DNA from: Tersicoccus sp. Bi-70
Lineage (GTDB): Bacteria > Actinomycetota > Actinomycetes > Actinomycetales > Micrococcaceae
Reading direction: 5' to 3'
DNA: 64,000 nt
Assembly: GCF_001968825.1 (NCBI RefSeq)
Contig: NZ_MIEU01000016.1
Coordinates: 248,001 to 312,000, forward strand
Position numbers and translations under genes: made by a program. Below are positions 26,064-34,108 of this stretch, in pieces. How positions within the stretch are numbered: the first letter of the stretch is position 1; each line of letters starts with the position of its first letter. Under the pieces are notes generated by a model that saw nothing but the letters and a program-made list of their open reading frames with translations, was not told the DNA's origin and made no database searches.

Positions 26064-27508
26064 GACCGGGCCCCTGCACCCGCGAGCGCGTCGGCGTCGT
26101 CCGTCCGGGCGTCGGCGGTGGCATCGGCTGCGGCGGACTCGGCGTCGGCGTCGGTGCCCAGGATCTCCGCGGCCACCCGCTGGCCCATCCGGACGGCGCC
26201 GTCGACGTGCTGGTAGCCCTCGGCGGCCAAGTCCGAGCTGGCCCAGCGGATCGGCCCGACGGGTTCGCGCTGGTCGGCGCCCCACCGGTGCAGCCCGCCC
26301 AGGTCGTAGCTGGCGGCGTAGGCGCCGCGGGTCCACTCCTCGGCGGCGAAGTCGGACTCGTAGTACACGACCGGGTGCTTCGCCTGCTCCCCCAGGTAGT
26401 GGGAGAGGGACGCGAGGATGCGCTCCCGCCGCTGCTCGTCGGAGAGCCGGAACAGGTCGTCCGCCTTCTCGTCGGAGACGAAGGCGACCAGGGTGCCCCG
26501 CTCGTCGCCGTGGTTGGTGTTGTCGTAGACCTCCTGGCACAGCTCGTGCGAGCCGAAGCCGGTGCCGGAGAGGCCCTCCTCGCGCCAGAACGGCGTCTCG
26601 TACACCGCGTGGACCTTGATCACGAGGCCGAGGGAGACGTGCTGGTGCATCTGGTGGTGGCGGCGCGGCAGGGGCGGCTCGTAGCTGACCCGGGAGTAGA
26701 GGTTCGGCGGGACGGCCATCACGACGTCGCGGGCGCGGACCTCCAGGTGGTCCGTGACGACGGTGGCGCCGTCCTCGTCCCAGCGGATGGTCCGCACCGG
26801 GTTCTCGAGCTTGACGACGTCGGGCCCGAGCGCCTCGGCCATCGTGGTCGAGACGGACTGCATGCCGCTGACCACCCGCTTGTCGAGGATGAACGCGTCG
26901 TCGACGAGGTTGGAGAAGGACCCGGCGGAGGCGGCCATCAGCACGGCCTGCAGCGCGGAGAACGCGTGCGCGGGCTTGGTGAGCATGCCGCCGGCGATGA
27001 AGAGGCCGAGGTTCTCGCACGCCGCCTCGTCGTCGGACTGCTGCCGGAGCCAGTGGTGGAAGGAGATGGTGTCCAGCTCCCGGGCACGCGGGTGCGCCCA
27101 CGGCTCGTGGGGGCCGATCTCGGTGGCGAGCTCGTCGAGGATCGCCGCCACGCGGTCCATCTCGGCCTCGGTCCGCTCCCCCGCCGGGAAGCTGTCCCCG
27201 GTGTAGAGGGCCCGGGTGCCGTCGGGCGCGAGGTAGACGTTCTGCCCCTCGCGGTAGCGCGAGAAGGTGGACAGGCCGAGCTCGTCGACCAGCGCGGTCA
27301 GCGCGGTCTGGTCCGGCGAGATCCACTGGCCGCCGATCTCGAGGAACGCGCCGTCGATGGTGCGGGACCATGTGCGGCCGCCCACGCGGTCGCGGGCCTC
27401 GAGCACGATCACCGACCGGCCGGCGGCGGTGAGCCGACGGGCCGCGGTCAGCCCGGTCGGTCCCGCGCCGACGATCACGACGTCGGCGCTCAACTGGGTG
27501 TCTGCCAT
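26060..27508 (-). CDS. puo: Flavin amine oxidase, probable putrescine oxidase
   Basis: This gene encodes 482 residues of a cytosolic FAD enzyme predicted to oxidise putrescine to 4-aminobutanal with release of NH3 and H2O2. The FAD dinucleotide fold is VVIVGAGPTGL (10-20), with LEARDRVGGRTW next. The stretch LEIGGQWISPDQTALTALVD and the segment STFSRYREGQNVYL closely resemble actinobacterial putrescine oxidase. The C-terminal FAD contact is GYQHVDGAVRMGQR. AGGAAG lies 9 nt before the ATG. Its promoter carries a TetR-type operator (27553-27567) shared with the aldehyde dehydrogenase operon, and the neighbouring genes supply putrescine from agmatine. Tyramine or another amine as substrate is not excluded. 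Confidence 0.88.
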   Translation of the reverse strand: MADTQLSADVVIVGAGPTGLTAARRLTAAGRSVIVLEARDRVGGRTWSRTIDGAFLEIGGQWISPDQTALTALVDELGLSTFSRYREGQNVYLAPDGTRALYTGDSFPAGERTEAEMDRVAAILDELATEIGPHEPWAHPRARELDTISFHHWLRQQSDDEAACENLGLFIAGGMLTKPAHAFSALQAVLMAASAGSFSNLVDDAFILDKRVVSGMQSVSTTMAEALGPDVVKLENPVRTIRWDEDGATVVTDHLEVRARDVVMAVPPNLYSRVSYEPPLPRRHHQMHQHVSLGLVIKVHAVYETPFWREEGLSGTGFGSHELCQEVYDNTNHGDERGTLVAFVSDEKADDLFRLSDEQRRERILASLSHYLGEQAKHPVVYYESDFAAEEWTRGAYAASYDLGGLHRWGADQREPVGPIRWASSDLAAEGYQHVDGAVRMGQRVAAEILGTDADAESAAADATADARTDDADALAGAGARS

Positions 27509-27547
27509 GGTGTCACTTCCTGGTTTCCGGGTCCGAGAGACCCTCTC

Positions 27548-27576
27548 ATTATATGAATGACGTTCATTATTGTCAC
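27548..27576 (-). promoter_or_regulatory. puo promoter with operator in the spacer
   Basis: On the minus strand, -35 GTGACA (27576-27571), a 17-nt spacer and a perfect -10 TATAAT (27553-27548) precede puo by about 40 nt. The inverted repeat ATGAA-TGACG-TTCAT (27553-27567) fills the spacer, so a bound repressor would block RNA polymerase. The divergent TetR gene begins at 27660. The same palindrome occurs upstream of the aldehyde dehydrogenase gene at 33843-33861. Confidence 0.75.
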
Positions 27577-27659
27577 GAGTGCTCGGCGTCCCGGAGAGTG
27601 CCGGACGTGGTCCGTACACTGGCAGCGAGACGGGTGCTGGACGACGAGAGGATGCGGGC

Positions 27660-28379
27660 GTGGACGTGGACGTGGCCGGCGCGTCGACGGCGACCGCGAC
27701 GGCGACCGCGGACGACGCCCGGCCCGCCGGGACCGGCCGCCGGCGCGGCCGCCCGAGCACCCCCGTGCTCTCGCAGGAGGCGATCACCCGGGTCACGCTG
27801 CGGCTGATCACCCGGCGCGGCTACGAGGCCTTCACCCTCGCCGCCCTGGCGAAGGAGCTGCACGTCTCCGTCTCCGCGCTCTACAACCACGCCGCGTCCA
27901 AGCAGCAGGTGCTGCTGTGGGCGCAGGACGCGATCAACGCGACCATCGACACCGGCCCGTTCGCGACGCTGCCGTGGGACGAGGCGCTGGCCTCGTGGGC
28001 CCGCTCCTACCGGGACGCCTACGCCGACGTCACGCCGCTGATCCCGGTGATGGCCGTCCTGCCCGTCTCGGACGCCCCGGGCAGCCTCGCGATGTACGAG
28101 ACCGTGGTCGCCGCGCTGGTCGAGGCGGGCTGGTCCGGCGGGGAGGCGGTCAACGCCGTCGTCGCCGTCGAGTCCTTCGTCTTCGGCTCGGCCCTGGACA
28201 CCGCCGCTCCCGCGGAGATCTTCGACGTCAGCGAGGACGCGGCGCCCGTGTTCGCCGCCGCGGTCGCGGACCGGCACCGCCGGTACGGACGCGGCGCGGC
28301 CACCGCGGACGCGGCCTTCGACCTCGGGCTCGACGCGCTGCTCGCCGGCCTGCGGGCCCGGCACGGCTCCGGGGCCTGA
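27660..28379 (+). CDS. TetR-family regulator of the polyamine locus
   Basis: This gene encodes 239 residues. The start is GTG 27660, 8 nt after GAGAGGA. An upstream ATG at 27570 would give a longer protein but would place the operator region close to coding sequence. After a 25-residue Ala/Thr/Asp-rich tail, RRRGRPSTPVLSQEAIT leads into the HTH (TLAALAKELHVSVSALYNHAASKQQ), followed by a helical ligand domain with a TetR_C-like HEAD-type core (about 95-235). It is divergent from puo and convergent with the APC permease, with 28 bp between stops. It is predicted to repress puo and the permease-agmatine operon through the shared palindrome, released by an amine or an aldehyde. That role is inference. 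Confidence 0.85.
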   Translation: MDVDVAGASTATATATADDARPAGTGRRRGRPSTPVLSQEAITRVTLRLITRRGYEAFTLAALAKELHVSVSALYNHAASKQQVLLWAQDAINATIDTGPFATLPWDEALASWARSYRDAYADVTPLIPVMAVLPVSDAPGSLAMYETVVAALVEAGWSGGEAVNAVVAVESFVFGSALDTAAPAEIFDVSEDAAPVFAAAVADRHRRYGRGAATADAAFDLGLDALLAGLRARHGSGA

Positions 28380-28407
28380 GCCCGCCGCACCGGTCCCGCC
28401 GAGCACG

Positions 28408-30105
28408 TCAGCGCTCCGCATCCCGACCGCCGTACCCGGGGGCGCCGGACTCGGCACGCGACTCCCCGGTGGTCCCGGTTGCGTCGTGATGGCCGTCGTG
28501 AACGCCGTCGTGCGCAGCATCGTGCGCGCCGTCGTGCGTGCCGTCGAGCGCCCGGTCCGCGTCCGCGCCGGTCCAGCGCAGCCCCTCCCGGAAGAACGCG
28601 GGCGTCCGCCAGCGCAGGACGAGCATCACGAGCACGCCGAGGAGCAGCACGCCGATGCCGATGATGAACACCAGCCCCACGCCGCCGATCTGCGAGCCGG
28701 AGCCGAACTCCGGGTCCGCGCTGTCGATCGCCGTCTGCAGGAACACCACGATCAGCGCCACCCCGCCGATGCCCGGAAGGACGAGCCGGCGCAGCACCTG
28801 GGCGCACCCGCGGGCCTGCCGGCGGAAGAACCACACGCAGGCGAACGCGGTGACGGCGTAGTAGAAGCAGACCATCATGCCGAGCGCGGTGATGGTGTCG
28901 CTGAGCACGTTCTCGCTCACCAGCCGCATCAGCACGTAGAACACGGTGGAGGCGGCCGCGGCGGTGAAGATACCGGCGGACGGGGTGCCGTTGGCCCGGT
29001 TCAGCCGCGTCAGGAACGACGGCAGCGCCCGGTACCAGGACATCGCGAACAGGGTGCGGGACGGCCCGCTCATCGTCGCCTGCAGCGAGGAGGCGCTGCT
29101 GGAGAGCACCGCGAGGGAGAGCAGCACCGCGAAGGGTCCCATCACCGGTCCGGCGAGGTTGGCCAGCACGTTCTCCGCGTTGTCGGGGTTGCCGAGGCCC
29201 AGGCCGTCGGCACCGACGCCGGCAATCATGATGGTCGCGATCGTCAGCACCAGGTAGATGACCAGGACGGAGACGGCGGTGATGGTCGCGCCCCAGCCGG
29301 CGGTCCGACCGCCGCCCTTCGTCTCCTCGTTCAGGGTCAGGCACAGGTCCCAGCCCCAGAACAGGAAGATGGACAGGCTCATCGCCGTGGCGAAGGCGCC
29401 GAAGTCGCCGATCTCGAACGGGTTGAACCACGAGGCGTCCGGCATCCCCGCGGGCATGCCGTGGGCGGCGGCGCCGGTGAACGCCATCACCGCGAAGATG
29501 CCGAGCACCACCAGCTGCAGGCCGAGCAGGGCGTACTGCACCCAGGCGGTCGCCTCGACGCCGCGCCAGCAGACCCAGGTGGCCAGCGCCATGAAGACGA
29601 CGCAGGTGAGCACGTTGATCCACTGGTCCGAGGCCAGGTCGGCCAGCTCGGGCCGGCCGGTGATGTCGGCGAGGAAGGCGTAGAAGAAGTCGACGGCCAC
29701 GCCGGCGAGGTTGGAGAGCACGATGATGTTCGCGGCCAGGAACCCCCAGCCGCCCATCCAGCCGACGTACGGCCCGAACGCGCGGGAGGCCCACGTGAAC
29801 GTCGTGCCGCTGTCCGGCATCGCGTCGTTCAGCTCGCGGTAGCCGAGAGCCACGAGGAACATCGGGATGAACCCGAGGACGAGGACGGCCGGGACGTGGG
29901 TGCCCGCCTCCATCGCGGTCGGGCCGAGGCTCGAGGTCAGCGCGTAGGCCGGCGCGATGGTGGAGATGCCGATCGCGACCACGGCCAGCAGGCCGAGGCT
30001 GTTGGGCTTGAGGCCCTTCTCGTGCACCGGGGCCGCCGTGCCCGAGGAGGTGCCGGCCGCCGTTCCGGACGAACGGCCGGGAGGCGCGGTGGGGGTGGTG
30101 GTCAT
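28408..30105 (-). CDS. APC-family amino acid/polyamine permease with His-rich tail
   Basis: This gene encodes 565 residues with about 12-14 transmembrane helices of the APC fold. TM1 carries the substrate loop GISTIAPAYALTSSLG, and AFGPYVGWMGGWGF and FWGWDLCLTLNEE follow. It is expected to import agmatine, putrescine or a related amine for the enzymes of the same operon. AGGAGG lies 6 nt before the ATG at 30105, which overlaps the agmatine deiminase stop by 4 bp. Oddly, the cytosolic C-terminus carries a repetitive histidine/aspartate segment (THDGAHDAAHDGVHDGHHD) that could bind metal ions. The exact substrate cannot be read from sequence. Confidence 0.88.
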   Translation of the reverse strand: MTTTPTAPPGRSSGTAAGTSSGTAAPVHEKGLKPNSLGLLAVVAIGISTIAPAYALTSSLGPTAMEAGTHVPAVLVLGFIPMFLVALGYRELNDAMPDSGTTFTWASRAFGPYVGWMGGWGFLAANIIVLSNLAGVAVDFFYAFLADITGRPELADLASDQWINVLTCVVFMALATWVCWRGVEATAWVQYALLGLQLVVLGIFAVMAFTGAAAHGMPAGMPDASWFNPFEIGDFGAFATAMSLSIFLFWGWDLCLTLNEETKGGGRTAGWGATITAVSVLVIYLVLTIATIMIAGVGADGLGLGNPDNAENVLANLAGPVMGPFAVLLSLAVLSSSASSLQATMSGPSRTLFAMSWYRALPSFLTRLNRANGTPSAGIFTAAAASTVFYVLMRLVSENVLSDTITALGMMVCFYYAVTAFACVWFFRRQARGCAQVLRRLVLPGIGGVALIVVFLQTAIDSADPEFGSGSQIGGVGLVFIIGIGVLLLGVLVMLVLRWRTPAFFREGLRWTGADADRALDGTHDGAHDAAHDGVHDGHHDATGTTGESRAESGAPGYGGRDAER

Positions 30106-31298
30106 CGTGCCTCCTGGGCTCGTTGCTGGACTGGCTGGTTGCTCGGTTGCTGCTGGGTGATGCAGTGGATGCCGCCGCCGCGCGCGAAGATCTCCCGGGC
30201 GTCGACGGTGACGACGGTGCGGTGCGGGTGCGCGGCGGCGAGGATGCCGGCGGCGACCTCGTCGTTCGGGTCGTCGAAGGCGCAGGCGATCACGCCGTCG
30301 TTGACGATCAGGTGGTTCAGGTAGCTCAGGTCCACCCAGCCCTCCTCGTCCCGCAGCCGTTGCGGTGCGGGGACGCGGATCACCTCGAGCCGGCGTCCGG
30401 CGGCGTCGCGCGCGGTGGAGAGCGTCGCGATCACGTCCGCGGTGACCTCGTGGTCGGGGTGGCTCGGGTCGGTCTGGTCGTGGACCAGGACGACGCCGGG
30501 CGCGGCGAAGGCGGCGACGATGTCGACGTGGCCGCGGGTGCCGAACCGCTGGGCGTCCCGGTGCAGGCCCCGGTCGAGCCAGATCACCCGCTCGACGCCG
30601 AGCACGCGGGCGAACTCCGCCTCCACGTCGGCCTCGGTGAGCCCGGGGTTGCGGCCGGGGTCCAGCTGGACGCTGCGCGTGGCCAGGGCGGTGCCCTCGC
30701 CGTCGACGTGGAAGCCGCCGCCCTCGTTGACGAGGGTGGACGCGATCCTCGGGACCCCTGCGGCCTCGGCGACGAAGGCGCCGATGTGCCGGTCGCGATC
30801 CCACCGCGCCCAGTCCTGGCCGCCCCAGCCGTTGAAGACCCAGTCGACGGCGGCCAGGCCGGTGCCGCCAGCTGCGGCGCCGTCACCCGTGGTGCCGGCG
30901 GTGCCCACTGCACTGTTCTTGCTGTGGACGTGCACGAAGGTCGGCCCGATGTCGCGCATCCACGCGTCGTCCAGCGGCGCGGTCACGATCTCGACCCGCG
31001 GGTCGAGGTGCCGGCGGGCGTCCTCGACCGCGGAGGGGTCGACGACCATGCTCACCGGTGCGAACGGAAGGATCGCACCGGCGACCGCGGCCCAGGCGGC
31101 GCGGGCGGCCTCGGCATCGGCCTCGGTCGGCCCGAGCGTGTAGCCACCGGAGGGGAAGGCCATCCAGACCCGGTCCTGCGGCGCCCACTCGGCCGCCATC
31201 CGCAACGCGCCGGCGGCGGTCGCGGACGACGCCGCCGGCTCCGTCTGCGGCTCCGCGTCCGTCCCCGGCTCCGGCGTGCGGGTCACCGGCGCCGTCAT
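30102..31298 (-). CDS. aguA: Agmatine deiminase
   Basis: This gene encodes 398 residues. The enzyme hydrolyses agmatine to N-carbamoylputrescine and ammonia. Guanidino-modifying-enzyme motifs are present: MRDIGPTFV, the NEGGGFHVDGEGT acid/His segment, RGHVDIVAAF, and the nucleophilic cysteine in ARGGGIHCITQQ near the C-terminus. The MTAPVTR start at 31298 overlaps the amidase stop by 4 bp, and a Thr/Glu/Pro-rich 30-residue extension precedes the catalytic fold. A Gly/Ala insertion (GTAGTTGDGAAAGGTG) after VHSKNSAV is probably a surface loop. It forms one operon with the amidase, permease and aldehyde dehydrogenase. Confidence 0.93.
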   Translation of the reverse strand: MTAPVTRTPEPGTDAEPQTEPAASSATAAGALRMAAEWAPQDRVWMAFPSGGYTLGPTEADAEAARAAWAAVAGAILPFAPVSMVVDPSAVEDARRHLDPRVEIVTAPLDDAWMRDIGPTFVHVHSKNSAVGTAGTTGDGAAAGGTGLAAVDWVFNGWGGQDWARWDRDRHIGAFVAEAAGVPRIASTLVNEGGGFHVDGEGTALATRSVQLDPGRNPGLTEADVEAEFARVLGVERVIWLDRGLHRDAQRFGTRGHVDIVAAFAAPGVVLVHDQTDPSHPDHEVTADVIATLSTARDAAGRRLEVIRVPAPQRLRDEEGWVDLSYLNHLIVNDGVIACAFDDPNDEVAAGILAAAHPHRTVVTVDAREIFARGGGIHCITQQQPSNQPVQQRAQEAR

Positions 31299-32302
31299 CG
31301 TCCCGCCCCGGCCGGTTCGGCGTCGCAGTCGACCGCGGGGGCAGCCCCGGCCGCACCCTCCCCGACCGCGTTCTCCCCGGCCGACGCGTCCTCGACCGAT
31401 GCGTCCCCGGCCGGCCGCAGGAGCGCGCCGTACGTGTCGGGGCGGCGGGTGCGCAGGAACGGGAACAGGTCGAGCCAGTCGCGGCGCTGGTCCAGATCCA
31501 GGTCGGCGACGAGCACGGCCGACTCGTCGCGCGGGGCCCGCACGAGCACCCGGCCGAACGGGTCGGAGACGAACGAGCTGCCGTAGAAGGTCACCAGCCC
31601 TTCGTCGCCCCACCGGTTCGGCACGGCCATGAACAGGCCGTTGGCGATGCCGTTGCCGAGGATCACCTGGCGCCAAAGCGGTTCCGTGTCGAAGCCGGGG
31701 AAGCCAGGCTCGGAGCCGATCGCGGTCGGGTAGACGAGCAGTTCAGCCCCCGCGAGCGAGTACAGCCGGGCCAGCTCCGGGAACCACTCGTCCCAGCAGG
31801 TGGGCATCCCGAGCCGCAGGCCGGAGAGCTCCCCCAGCTCGGTGACCGGGTACGGGTCCGCGGGTGCGGCGGCACGGAAGTACCGGTCCTCGTAGTAGCC
31901 CTCGGTGACGGGGATGTGCAGCTTGTCGGTGGCGGCCACGCGGGTGCCGTCGGGCGCGTGCAGGACGGCGGTGTTGGTGCCGAGCCCGTCGCCGGTGGTC
32001 GCCGGGTCGCGCCGGTAGACCGACGCGTGCACGTGGATGCCGTGGCGCCGGGACTGGTCGGCGGCGAACCGGGCCGTGGGCCCGTCGTCCAGGTCCTCGG
32101 CGGCCTCGGCCGGGACGCCGTCGGGCAGCGTGTCGGCGGGATAGCGGGAGAGGGTCAGCTCGGGCAGCAGCACGAGCCGGGCGCCGAGGCCGGCCGCGGC
32201 GGCGATGCCCTCGGCCAGCTCGTTCTCGGTCGCCTCGCGGGAGCCGCGCCAGCGGTGCTGGACGACGGCGATGCGGACGGGCTGCCGGGTCGGCGGGTGC
32301 AC
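31295..32302 (-). CDS. aguB: N-carbamoylputrescine amidase (nitrilase superfamily)
   Basis: This gene encodes 335 residues. The enzyme cleaves N-carbamoylputrescine to putrescine, CO2 and NH3. The Glu-Lys-Cys triad is visible in LLPELTLSR, TDKLHIPVT and PTCWDEWFPELAR; the CWDEWFPE string is typical of this subgroup. About 45 residues of Ala/Glu/Asp-rich tail extend past the usual C-terminus. The GTG at 32302 is the best in-frame start but lacks a strong ribosome site. It follows the aldehyde dehydrogenase by 82 nt and overlaps aguA by 4 bp. Confidence 0.92.
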   Translation of the reverse strand: MHPPTRQPVRIAVVQHRWRGSREATENELAEGIAAAAGLGARLVLLPELTLSRYPADTLPDGVPAEAAEDLDDGPTARFAADQSRRHGIHVHASVYRRDPATTGDGLGTNTAVLHAPDGTRVAATDKLHIPVTEGYYEDRYFRAAAPADPYPVTELGELSGLRLGMPTCWDEWFPELARLYSLAGAELLVYPTAIGSEPGFPGFDTEPLWRQVILGNGIANGLFMAVPNRWGDEGLVTFYGSSFVSDPFGRVLVRAPRDESAVLVADLDLDQRRDWLDLFPFLRTRRPDTYGALLRPAGDASVEDASAGENAVGEGAAGAAPAVDCDAEPAGAGR

Positions 32303-32384
32303 CCGGGTCGGTGAATCGGGCGCGCCGAGGGAGGTCAGGATGCGCGTGGGAGGCCTCGTTCTCTGGTGGGCGGGTGTGGGTGCG

Positions 32385-33815
32385 TCAGACGCTCAGGGCG
32401 TGCATGACGTGCTTGATGCGGGTGTACTCCTCGACGGAGTACAGGGACAGGTCCTTGCCGTAGCCGGAGGACTTGAAGCCGCCGTGCGGCATCTCGGCGG
32501 TGAGCATCACGTGGGTGTTCACCCAGACGCAGCCGAAGTCGAGGTCGCGGCTGACCCGCATCGCGGTGCCGTGGTCGCTGGTCCAGACGCTGGAGGCGAG
32601 CGCGTACTCGACGTCGTTGGCCAGCGCGATCGCCTCGGCCTCGGTGGAGAACGTCTGCAGCGTCAGCACCGGGCCGAACGTCTCCTCCTGCACCAGAGGG
32701 TCGTCCTGCCGCACCCCGTCGATCACGGTGGCCGGGAAGAAGAAGCCGGGCCGGTCCAGCGGCGCCCCGCCGGTCAGCACGCGGGCGTGGGCCGGCAGGG
32801 CGGCGACGCGGTCCCGGACGGTGGCGAAGTGGTGGGCGTTGTTCAGCGGCCCGTAGCTGTTGTCCGCGGGATCGTCGCTGCCGGTGACGGTGGCACGGGC
32901 CGCCTCGACCAGCAACTCCGCGAACGCGTCGCGGGCGGTGTCCTGGACGAGGATGCGGGTGACGGCGGTGCAGTCCTGGCCGGCGTTGAACGTGCCGAAC
33001 TCGACCAGGGCCTTCGCGGTGGCGGCCAGATCCGCGTCGGCGAACACGACGGCGGGCGCCTTGCCGCCGAGCTCGAGGTGGGCGCGCTTGAGGCCGTCGG
33101 CGGCGGAGCGGGCGACGGCGCGTCCGGCCCGGACGCTGCCGGTGATGGAGACCATCGCCGCGGCCCGGTGCTCCGTCATCAGTGCACCCGTGCTCGCGTC
33201 CCCGAGGACGACGTTGACGACGCCGTCGGGGAACGTCTTGCCCAGCAGCCGGGCGAGCACGAGGGTCGACTCCGGCGTGGTGTCCGAGGGCTTGAGCACC
33301 ACCGTGTTGCCGGCCGCGAGCGCGGGGCCGAGCTTCCACAGTGCCATCAGGATCGGGTAGTTCCACGGCGTCACCTGGGCGATGACGCCCACCGGCTCGC
33401 GGCGCACGTAGGAGGTGTGCTCGCTCAGGTACTCGGTCGCGGCCCGGCCCTCCAGCACGCGGGCGGCGCCGGCGAAGAAGCGGATGTGGTCCGCCCCGAC
33501 GGCCACCTCCTCCTCGGCGATGACGGCGCGGGGCTGGCCGGTGTTGCGGTACTGCGCCTCGACGAGCTCCTCGGCGTTCGCCTCCAGTGCGTCGGCGAAG
33601 GCGAGCAGCATCGCCTGCCGTTCGGCCGGCGTCGTCCGGCGGTACCCGGCGAAGGCCTGCTCGGCGGCGGCGAAGGCGTCGTTGACGTCGTCGGCGTCCG
33701 AGACGGGCGAGACGGCGACGCGCTCCCCCGTGCTCGGATCGACGACGTCGAGGCGGCCGGAGCCGTGCGCGTCGACGAACGCTCCTCCGACGTGGTTCTG
33801 CAGAACGGTGGTCAT
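32385..33815 (-). CDS. NAD-dependent aldehyde dehydrogenase, probable 4-aminobutanal dehydrogenase
   Basis: This gene encodes 476 residues with the standard ALDH layout: VTPWNYPILMALWKLGPALAAGNTVVLKPSD for NAD binding, SITGSVRAG, the general base in LELGGKAP and the catalytic cysteine in FNAGQDCTA. PHGGFKSSGYGKDLS closes the active site. In context it should oxidise 4-aminobutanal, the product of putrescine oxidase, to GABA. The ATG at 33815 has GAGGAG 5 nt upstream; an upstream ATG at 33842 would run through the operator. It is the first gene of the minus-strand operon aldehyde dehydrogenase-aguB-aguA-permease. Confidence 0.9.
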   Translation of the reverse strand: MTTVLQNHVGGAFVDAHGSGRLDVVDPSTGERVAVSPVSDADDVNDAFAAAEQAFAGYRRTTPAERQAMLLAFADALEANAEELVEAQYRNTGQPRAVIAEEEVAVGADHIRFFAGAARVLEGRAATEYLSEHTSYVRREPVGVIAQVTPWNYPILMALWKLGPALAAGNTVVLKPSDTTPESTLVLARLLGKTFPDGVVNVVLGDASTGALMTEHRAAAMVSITGSVRAGRAVARSAADGLKRAHLELGGKAPAVVFADADLAATAKALVEFGTFNAGQDCTAVTRILVQDTARDAFAELLVEAARATVTGSDDPADNSYGPLNNAHHFATVRDRVAALPAHARVLTGGAPLDRPGFFFPATVIDGVRQDDPLVQEETFGPVLTLQTFSTEAEAIALANDVEYALASSVWTSDHGTAMRVSRDLDFGCVWVNTHVMLTAEMPHGGFKSSGYGKDLSLYSVEEYTRIKHVMHALSV

Positions 33816-33842
33816 GGTGCTCCTCGACGTGATCCGGGTCAT

Positions 33843-33861
33843 AAATGAATTCCGTTCATTT
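33843..33861 (-). promoter_or_regulatory. TetR-type operator upstream of the aldehyde dehydrogenase operon
   Basis: AAATGAATTCCGTTCATTT is an inverted repeat with 7-bp arms and a 5-bp spacer, 27 bp upstream of the start. It shares ATGAATNNCGTTCATT with the puo operator. It sits in the spacer of a plausible minus-strand promoter (GTGCCA, 17 nt, TTATGA), the same geometry as at puo. It is probably bound by the TetR protein encoded at 27660-28379. Confidence 0.72.
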
Positions 33862-34002
33862 TGGCACGGCGTGCGTCGTTTGGGTACCCCTGATTTCCGG
33901 GCCGTCCGTCGGCACCATCGCGCCTCGTCAGACCGGACTCCGAGCGCGCGGACACCCGGGCGCGCCAGGTGTCCGGCGGCTCCGGCCGGTCATGCGGAGT
34001 GA

Positions 34003-34028
34003 GACGGCGTCATGAACGAGACGCCGTC
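34003..34028. terminator. Possible hairpin downstream of the cyclase gene
   Basis: GACGGCGTC and GACGCCGTC form a perfect 9-bp stem with an 8-nt loop. It lies about 80 nt past the stop of the minus-strand cyclase gene and upstream of the aldehyde dehydrogenase promoter. No T-run follows on either strand, so terminator function is tentative. The rest of the 293-bp gap 33816-34108 shows nothing else beyond the operator. Confidence 0.4.
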
Positions 34029-34108
34029 CGGAAGAGCCCACGTCAGGATGGAGCCCGCGTCGGCCAGGGGCTCTCGTCAGGGAGAGACGACGTCAGGGAA
34101 GGCGGCGG

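Noticed and set aside
27570-27659. Upstream ATG start for the polyamine TetR gene
   Set aside because: It would begin right after the operator and has no ribosome site. The GTG at 27660 has GAGAGGA at good spacing.
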